From assembly GCF_003752595.1 (NCBI RefSeq), contig NZ_RKIJ01000012.1:342701-406700 (forward strand): a stretch of DNA of 64,000 nt, read 5' to 3'. The notes under the pieces are model-generated. The model was given only the letters and a program-made list of their open reading frames with translations, was not told where the DNA came from and made no database searches. This DNA comes from Cellulomonas sp. PhB143 (lineage in GTDB: Bacteria; Actinomycetota; Actinomycetes; Actinomycetales; Cellulomonadaceae). Of the stretch, positions 59,115-64,000 are shown in pieces (position 1 is the stretch's first letter; each line of letters starts with the position of its first letter). A program made the translations under genes and the position numbers.

Positions 59115-60781
59115 CGGTCGTCTCCGTCTCGGTCGGTGTGCTGTGCGTCCGGGGTCCGCGGCGTGCCCGCGGTCCCGGTCTTGCCTGCGTCCGCGCCGGC
59201 GGCGACCAGCGCCGCGGGGCGCCCGTCGAGGGTGAGCGAGCCGTCGACGAGGGTGCCGGCCTTGCGCATGCGCGTCGCCTTCGCGAAGAAGAGCGTGCTG
59301 ATGATCGCGAAGAACGTCAGGAAGCCGGCGATGATGAACATGGTCCCGTTGAACGAGTCGACGAAGACCCCGCTCGCCCTCGAGATCACGGCGTCCACCT
59401 GCTTCGGGTCGTAGTCCGACAGGTCCCCGCCGGAGATGTACTGCTGGATCATCCCGGTGTAGCGGCCCTGCTGCGACGGCTCGACGTTCGCGTCGGCGAA
59501 CGCCTGGGCGATGCCGCGGCCGTACTGGCCGAACAGGAAGGTCGAGCTCAGCGCGGTGCCGAGCGCGAAGCTCGTCTGGCCGATCGCGGTCTTGGACGAG
59601 GCCATCGCGCCGGTCAGGGCGGGCGGCGGCTTGGCGACGAAGAACTGGCCCATCGTCGTCTCGTTGAGCATGCGCGCGAACCCGCCGACGATCATCGGGA
59701 TCGCGAAGAAGATGTACGGCGACGTGGTGCTCGAGAAGCCGAACATCACCATCGTCCCGATGAGCAGGACGTGCCCGATGATGAGGTTGAGCGAGGCGGG
59801 GATGCCCTTCGAGAGCATCCGGCCCGCGACCGTCGCGCCGACGACCATGGCGAGGCTCATCGGGAGTTGGCCGAGGCTGACCTCGAGCGGCGAGTACTGG
59901 TACACGTACTGCCAGAGCATCGAGAGCTGGATCATCACGACGGCCTGCCACATGTTGAACGAGAAGCCCGTCGCGACGGAGCCGGCGAGCTCCGGGTCCT
60001 TGAACAGCTTGACCGGGAACGCCGGGTCCGGGATGCGCGCCTCCCACCAGATGAAGAAGACCATCGTCACCGCACCGATCAGCACGGGCACCAGCACCGC
60101 CGCCGAGCCCCAGCCGTCGTTGGCCGCGTTGCTCAGGCCGTAGATGAGGCCGACCAGCGAGACCGCGATGGCCAGGAGCCCGAGATAGTCGAACTTCCCG
60201 ACGTGGTCGGCCTTCGCCTCCGGCAGCCCGCGCAGGCACATGAGGAAGGCGATCACCGCGACGATCGGCATCGTCAGGTAGCCGAACCGCCAGCCGAACC
60301 CGGCCATCCAGCCGGCCACGACGCCGAGGACCAGGGCCGCGGCGGTCTGGCCCGCCAGCCAGAACGCGACGGCCTTGGGGATCTGGTTCGGCAGCACCTC
60401 GCGCAGCAGGGCGAAGCTGAGCCCGAACGACGCCGCGATGCCGAGGCCCGTGACCGCGCGGCCGAGGACGAAGATGCCGTAGCTCGGCGCGACCGCCGTG
60501 ACGACGCCGCCGATCGCCGCGACGAGCAGCCCCACGAGCATCACCTTGCGGCGACCGAGCCGGTCGCCCAGGGCGCCCGTCGTGAGGATGAAGGCCGCGA
60601 GGGCCAGCGTGCCGACGCTCGCGGCGAACGCCCGCTGCGAGCCCGACATGTCGAGGTCGACGCTCGCGCCGACGATGGAGATGTTGTTCGCTGTCGGGTC
60701 CACGACCTGGAGGCACGACGCGGCGGTCAGCGCGATGAGCGCCGCCGTCGTCCCCTTCGCCCGGATGCTCGTCTCTGACAC
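59111..60781 (-). CDS. MFS transporter, DHA2-like (upstream copy)
   Basis: A 556-aa multi-helix transporter with motif A GALGDRLGRRKVMLVG and the motif C-like FWLAGQTAAALVLGVVAG. The GTG at 60781 is chosen as the start because GAGAGGG lies upstream and the protein then begins SETSIRAKGTTAALIALTAA. A hydrophilic C-terminal tail of about 40 residues (LDGRPAALVAAGADAGKTG onward) is extra. It is the first gene of the MFS - amidohydrolase - MFS operon. Confidence 0.9.
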   Translation of the reverse strand: MSETSIRAKGTTAALIALTAASCLQVVDPTANNISIVGASVDLDMSGSQRAFAASVGTLALAAFILTTGALGDRLGRRKVMLVGLLVAAIGGVVTAVAPSYGIFVLGRAVTGLGIAASFGLSFALLREVLPNQIPKAVAFWLAGQTAAALVLGVVAGWMAGFGWRFGYLTMPIVAVIAFLMCLRGLPEAKADHVGKFDYLGLLAIAVSLVGLIYGLSNAANDGWGSAAVLVPVLIGAVTMVFFIWWEARIPDPAFPVKLFKDPELAGSVATGFSFNMWQAVVMIQLSMLWQYVYQYSPLEVSLGQLPMSLAMVVGATVAGRMLSKGIPASLNLIIGHVLLIGTMVMFGFSSTTSPYIFFAIPMIVGGFARMLNETTMGQFFVAKPPPALTGAMASSKTAIGQTSFALGTALSSTFLFGQYGRGIAQAFADANVEPSQQGRYTGMIQQYISGGDLSDYDPKQVDAVISRASGVFVDSFNGTMFIIAGFLTFFAIISTLFFAKATRMRKAGTLVDGSLTLDGRPAALVAAGADAGKTGTAGTPRTPDAQHTDRDGDDR

Positions 60782-60930
60782 GGGTCGGCCCTCTCGGTGG
60801 TCGAGTGCGGGCCTTGGCCGGCCCCTGCCGCTCACGCTAGGGCTGCCTCGGCGGGGGCGCGCGGGGAAGGGGCGTGCGACCTGCGCGGATCCGGTGCCGC
60901 GCGGGCTCCGCGGCGTGTCACCATGACGGC

Positions 60931-61473
60931 ATGAGCGAGACCTCCCGCCCGCCCGCCGGCCCGGGCCCCTACCGCGTCATGACCGTGTGCACCGGGAACA
61001 TCTGCCGGTCACCCATGGCCGAGATCGTGCTGCGCGACCGGTTCGAGAAGGCGGGGCTGGGGGACGACGTCGTCGTCGACTCCACGGGCGTGAGCGACGA
61101 GGAGGCCGGGAACCCGGTCGACCCGCGCGCACGCCGCGTGCTCGAGCGGCACGGATACCCGGTGGGCGACCACGTCGCCCGCCAGGTGCGCGCGACCGAC
61201 CTGGTCTCGCGCGACCTCGTGCTGCCGATGACGGCGCTGCACGCCCGCGCGCTGCGCCGGCTCACCGGGTCCGGCGGCGCCCCGACCGTGCGGATGTTCC
61301 GTGCCTTCGACCCTCGGGCGCCGCAGGACGTGGCCCCCGACGGCGAGCACGTCCTGGACATCGACGACCCCTGGTACGGCGGGGTCGAGGACTTCGAGAC
61401 GTGCCTCGCGCAGATCGAGGCCGCCGCGGACCCGATCGTGGAGCACGTCCGCGCGCAGGTCGCCGCCCGCTGA
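60931..61473 (+). CDS. low-molecular-weight protein-tyrosine phosphatase
   Basis: A 180-aa phosphatase (arsenate-reductase-like fold). The P-loop is VCTGNICRSPMAE, the C-x4-C-R-S form with nucleophilic Cys, and the general-acid region is LDIDDPWYGGVEDFE with Asp-Pro. The ATG at 60931 lies at the normal distance from a GGC-rich leader, with no strong SD. It could be a PtpA-type signalling phosphatase. It is divergent from the MFS operon and apparently monocistronic. Confidence 0.93.
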   Translation: MSETSRPPAGPGPYRVMTVCTGNICRSPMAEIVLRDRFEKAGLGDDVVVDSTGVSDEEAGNPVDPRARRVLERHGYPVGDHVARQVRATDLVSRDLVLPMTALHARALRRLTGSGGAPTVRMFRAFDPRAPQDVAPDGEHVLDIDDPWYGGVEDFETCLAQIEAAADPIVEHVRAQVAAR

Positions 61474-61518
61474 CCGGTCTCGGCGGGGCGGGGCGGGCGG
61501 ACGGACGGACGGGCGGGG

Positions 61519-62757
61519 TCAGCCCAGCGCCCGGCGCGCCGTCGACTCGCCGGGGACCGAGACGGGGACGCCGTCGGCGTCGAGCGCCTCGGGCTCGGTG
61601 GCGCGCACGCGCAGCAGCCGCGCCGCGAGCGGACCGGTCAGCCCGTAGACCACCGCGGTGAGCAGGACGACGCCGAACACGACGGGCACGAGCTCGGGGA
61701 ACGGGTCGCCGGCGTCCTCGAACTCGAGCGCGAAGACGGAGGCGGTCGAGGCGGCCACGATGCCGCGCGGCGCCATCCACCCGACCATCGCCCGCTCGCG
61801 GCCGGTCAGCACGGTGCCGTACGTCGACAGGCCCGCGACCGCGGGGCGCAGCACGAGGACGAGCAGGGCGGTGACCGCGAGCGACGCGAGCGCATACTCC
61901 CGCAGCGCGTCGATGTCGACGCGGGCGGAGAGCAGGATGAACAGGGAGCCGACCAGGAGCATCCCGAGGTGCCCCCCGAACTCGTGCAGGGGCTCGATGT
62001 CCACCGCCTTCTGGTTGGCGAGCGTGATGCCCATCGCGACGGTGGCGAACAGCCCCGCCTCGTCGTGGACGTACTCCGCCGCGGAGTAGGTCAGCATCGC
62101 GAGCGCGATCGCGAGGATCACCTCGGTCCCCGGCGGGATGCGGCCCCAGCGCACGGCGACGACGTATACGAGGGCTGCGACCACCCCCACCCAGATGCCG
62201 TTGACCGCGGTCGCCAGCAGGCGCGGCGACTCCTCGTGCAGGGCGAAGTTCGCGACGGCGAGCGCGACGGTCGCCCCGATCGGGTCGATGAAGATGCCCT
62301 CGAACGCGAGGACGGACCCGAGCGGCTCCTTCGGTCGGATGAGCGCCAGCAGGGGCCCGACGACGGTGGGTCCGGACACGATGAGGATCGCCCCGACCAC
62401 GGCGGCGCGCTGGAACGACAGGTCGAGGACGAGGTAGCAGATCAGCGACGCGCCGGCCCCGGTAAGGGTGGCGCCGACGGTCACGAGCAGGAGGACCGGA
62501 CGGCGGGCGCCCCCGCGCAGGCGCTGGAAGTCCAGCTTGAGCGACTCCTCGAAGAGCAGGAGGCCCACCCCGAGCGAGACGACGGAGAACAGGCTGTCGC
62601 CGAAGACGGCGTCGGGATCGAGGAACCCCGTCACGGGACCGGCGACCAGACCGACCACGAGCAGGACGAGGATCGAGGGCACGCGGACGCGGCCCGCGAC
62701 GATCTGGCTGAGGACGCCGAGCGCGACGACCAGGGCGATGGCGGTGGCGGCGTCCAT
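61519..62757 (-). CDS. CPA1-type Na+/H+ (or K+/H+) antiporter
   Basis: A 412-aa membrane exchanger with about 12 helices. The family signatures are FEESLKLDFQRLRGGARRP, the LIVSGPTVVGPLLALIRP loop, FEGIFIDPIGATVALA (the antiporter Asp region) and WMAPRGIVAASTASVFAL. Such proteins exchange monovalent cations for protons for pH and salt homeostasis. It ends with a hydrophilic tail of about 30 residues and stands alone. Confidence 0.92.
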   Translation of the reverse strand: MDAATAIALVVALGVLSQIVAGRVRVPSILVLLVVGLVAGPVTGFLDPDAVFGDSLFSVVSLGVGLLLFEESLKLDFQRLRGGARRPVLLLVTVGATLTGAGASLICYLVLDLSFQRAAVVGAILIVSGPTVVGPLLALIRPKEPLGSVLAFEGIFIDPIGATVALAVANFALHEESPRLLATAVNGIWVGVVAALVYVVAVRWGRIPPGTEVILAIALAMLTYSAAEYVHDEAGLFATVAMGITLANQKAVDIEPLHEFGGHLGMLLVGSLFILLSARVDIDALREYALASLAVTALLVLVLRPAVAGLSTYGTVLTGRERAMVGWMAPRGIVAASTASVFALEFEDAGDPFPELVPVVFGVVLLTAVVYGLTGPLAARLLRVRATEPEALDADGVPVSVPGESTARRALG

Positions 62758-62935
62758 CAGCGTGCTCCCGGGCGTGCGCTCGTCATGGGGGCGAGACTAT
62801 CGGGGAGCGGCGGGCGCTCAGGCACCGCGCGTTCCGTCCGCAGGTGACGCACGGCGTCGTCGGTGGGACGATCGGGCCTGGCGCAACCGGCCTGTGCAGA
62901 AGACGAGAGACATCGGCCCTGACGGAAGAGGGAGC

Positions 62936-63364
62936 ATGGCAGACGAACAGTTCGGCCCGGTCGAGTTCATGGTGATCGGCGTGCCGGTCACCGGCATCCC
63001 CGACGCGGTGGTGGACGAGGTGGTGCGCCTCGTCGAGGCGGACGTCGTCGACGTCCTCGACATCACCTACGTCGCCGTGGACGACGACGGCGAGGCGACC
63101 ATCGTCGAGCTCGAGGACATCGACCACCCCGCCCTGAGCGCGCTGGACGTCGGGGGTGCCGGCCTGGCCGGCGAGGAGGACCTCCTCGACGTCGCCGCCT
63201 CGCTCGGCACCGGGAGCGCCGCCATCGTGCTGCTCGTCGAGCACACGTGGGCGCGCAGCTTCCTGGCCGCGATCCGCGACACGGAGGCCGAGATCCTCAT
63301 GACCGAGCGCATCCCCGCCGAGGTCGTCAACGAGATCGTGCGGCTCGGCGACCTCGAGGACTGA
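62936..63364 (+). CDS. DUF6325 family protein
   Basis: A 142-aa acidic protein beginning MADEQFGPVEFMVIGVPVTG with a predicted alpha/beta fold: IPDAVVDEVVRLVEADVVDV, LDITYVAVDDDGE, SAAIVLLVEHTWARSFLAA, ILMTERIPAEVVNEIV. It resembles the DUF1269/DUF6325 membrane-stress-associated family, with GGAG before the ATG. It precedes the SHOCT protein gene by 83 bp, a common pair in actinobacteria. Molecular role unknown. Confidence 0.85.
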   Translation: MADEQFGPVEFMVIGVPVTGIPDAVVDEVVRLVEADVVDVLDITYVAVDDDGEATIVELEDIDHPALSALDVGGAGLAGEEDLLDVAASLGTGSAAIVLLVEHTWARSFLAAIRDTEAEILMTERIPAEVVNEIVRLGDLED

Positions 63365-63447
63365 CCGCGCCGCAGACCCCGCCCGCGGCACGGCAGGCAC
63401 GATGCTGCCGGCGCCGCGGGCTTCGCGACACCGAGAAGGAGACAGAC

Positions 63448-63831
63448 ATGATTCGACGCGTAGGACGGGTGGGACGCCCGGGGCTGATCGGCACGGCGGC
63501 GCGCACCGCCGTGATCGCCGGGACCGCGAATGCCGTCACCGGCGCGCAGAACCGCCGACGTTCCGGTCGTGAGCAGGAGGCGTACGAGCAGCAGCAGTAC
63601 CAGGCACAGCAGCAGCAGGCGGCCATGCAGGCCGCGGCCCAGCAGGCCGCCTACGAGCAGATGCAGGCCCAGCAGGCCGCCGCGCAGCAGGCGCCCGCGC
63701 AGGTCGCGGCGACGCCCGCGGGCGGCGGCGACGACCTGATGGCCCAGCTCGAGAAGCTCGCGGGCCTCAAGCAGGCCGGCGTGCTGAGCGACGCGGAGTT
63801 CTCCGCGGCGAAGGCCAAGCTGCTCGGCTGA
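63448..63831 (+). CDS. SHOCT-domain small protein
   Basis: A 127-aa protein with a basic N terminus and hydrophobic stretch (GLIGTAARTAVIAGTANAV), a long Gln/Ala-rich low-complexity middle, and a C-terminal SHOCT domain DDLMAQLEKLAGLKQAGVLS then EFSAAKAKLLG. AGAAGGAG precedes the ATG. SHOCT domains mediate oligomerisation. It is likely co-transcribed with the DUF6325 gene. The Gln-rich part is probably disordered or coiled. Confidence 0.88.
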   Translation: MIRRVGRVGRPGLIGTAARTAVIAGTANAVTGAQNRRRSGREQEAYEQQQYQAQQQQAAMQAAAQQAAYEQMQAQQAAAQQAPAQVAATPAGGGDDLMAQLEKLAGLKQAGVLSDAEFSAAKAKLLG

Positions 63832-63884
63832 GACCAACAGCCCCGTCCGCCCGTCCGCAGGGTGGCCCGTCCGCCGAGAAGTGG

Positions 63885-64000
63885 GGGGGGCCCCCCCCCC
63901 GGTTTTTTAAAGGGGGGGGGTTGGGGGGGAAGGCGGGGGCGGGGGGGGCGGGGGCGGCCCCCCGCCGCCGCGGCCCGCAGGCGCCCCCCGGCCCGGGCGC
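63885..64000. other. homopolymer-rich, unreliable contig end
   Basis: The last ~115 bases are runs of G and C plus TTTTTT and AAA with no coding signal. Just before them, CCGCCGAGAAGT (about 63872) matches the start of the hairpin repeat at 42668, so the true sequence may be a copy of that repeat that was misassembled. Confidence 0.7.

Overview
The window is chromosomal DNA from a very GC-rich actinobacterium. The gene order ppiA - rhomboid - crgA - DUF881 - sortase E - pabA/trpG - pknB - pknA - pbpA - rodA - pstP - fhaB - fhaA - tRNA-Leu is the conserved origin-proximal cell-envelope locus of Actinobacteria. Protein content (class E sortase, DUF881, YnfA, DUF6325) fits Micrococcales, probably Cellulomonadaceae or Promicromonosporaceae; that assignment is inference.

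Layout. 1-1.8 kb: end of an iron-siderophore ABC ATPase and its binding lipoprotein, with a DtxR/IdeR-type operator between them. 1.8-17.4 kb: the envelope/division locus. An inward-facing convergent gap at 4.36-4.41 kb carries an 18-bp palindrome and DnaA-box-like sequences. The genes from pknB to fhaA form one tightly overlapping minus-strand operon (fhaA first).

17.4-32.8 kb: an accessory island directly after tRNA-Leu(CAG), visibly less GC-rich than the flanks and full of mobile-element debris. It starts with a three-gene unit (DDE-type transposase, a protein resembling a degenerate tyrosine recombinase, a small ribbon-helix-helix-like protein). A frameshifted HAD (SAK-type) gene and an IS3 remnant follow. 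The island core is a three-gene operon of a D12-class adenine methyltransferase, a HerA-type ATPase and a NurA-type nuclease with an inserted zinc ribbon; this looks like a restriction or defence cassette and is the main candidate for a novel system. Next come a DUF3644 gene on the opposite strand, a partial second copy of the first transposase (345 bp), an IS256 remnant, a GmrSD-like DUF262/DUF1524 nuclease with an extra C-terminal domain, and a decayed AAA/DUF4143 ATPase. Two 88-bp repeat blocks flank the GmrSD segment.

32.8-48.7 kb: a polyamine-to-succinate catabolic cluster. It encodes agmatine deiminase, an amidase-signature enzyme that may do the N-carbamoylputrescine step, an APC permease, a universal stress protein, a flavin amine oxidase, aminobutyraldehyde dehydrogenase, GABA transaminase, a glutamate-type dehydrogenase and succinate-semialdehyde dehydrogenase. 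Two TetR regulators and one PucR regulator sit beside convincing inverted-repeat operators.

48.7-64 kb: general metabolism and transport: alpha/beta hydrolase, quinone-oxidoreductase-like, ketopantoate-reductase-like and aldo/keto reductase genes, an XRE regulator with YnfA, and a GNAT acetyltransferase. The GNAT gene lies behind a WhiB7-like promoter and a 16-codon leader ORF. After these come an MFS - amidohydrolase - MFS operon, a low-molecular-weight phosphatase, a Na+/H+ antiporter and two small proteins. The last ~115 bp are homopolymer-rich and look like unreliable contig-end sequence.
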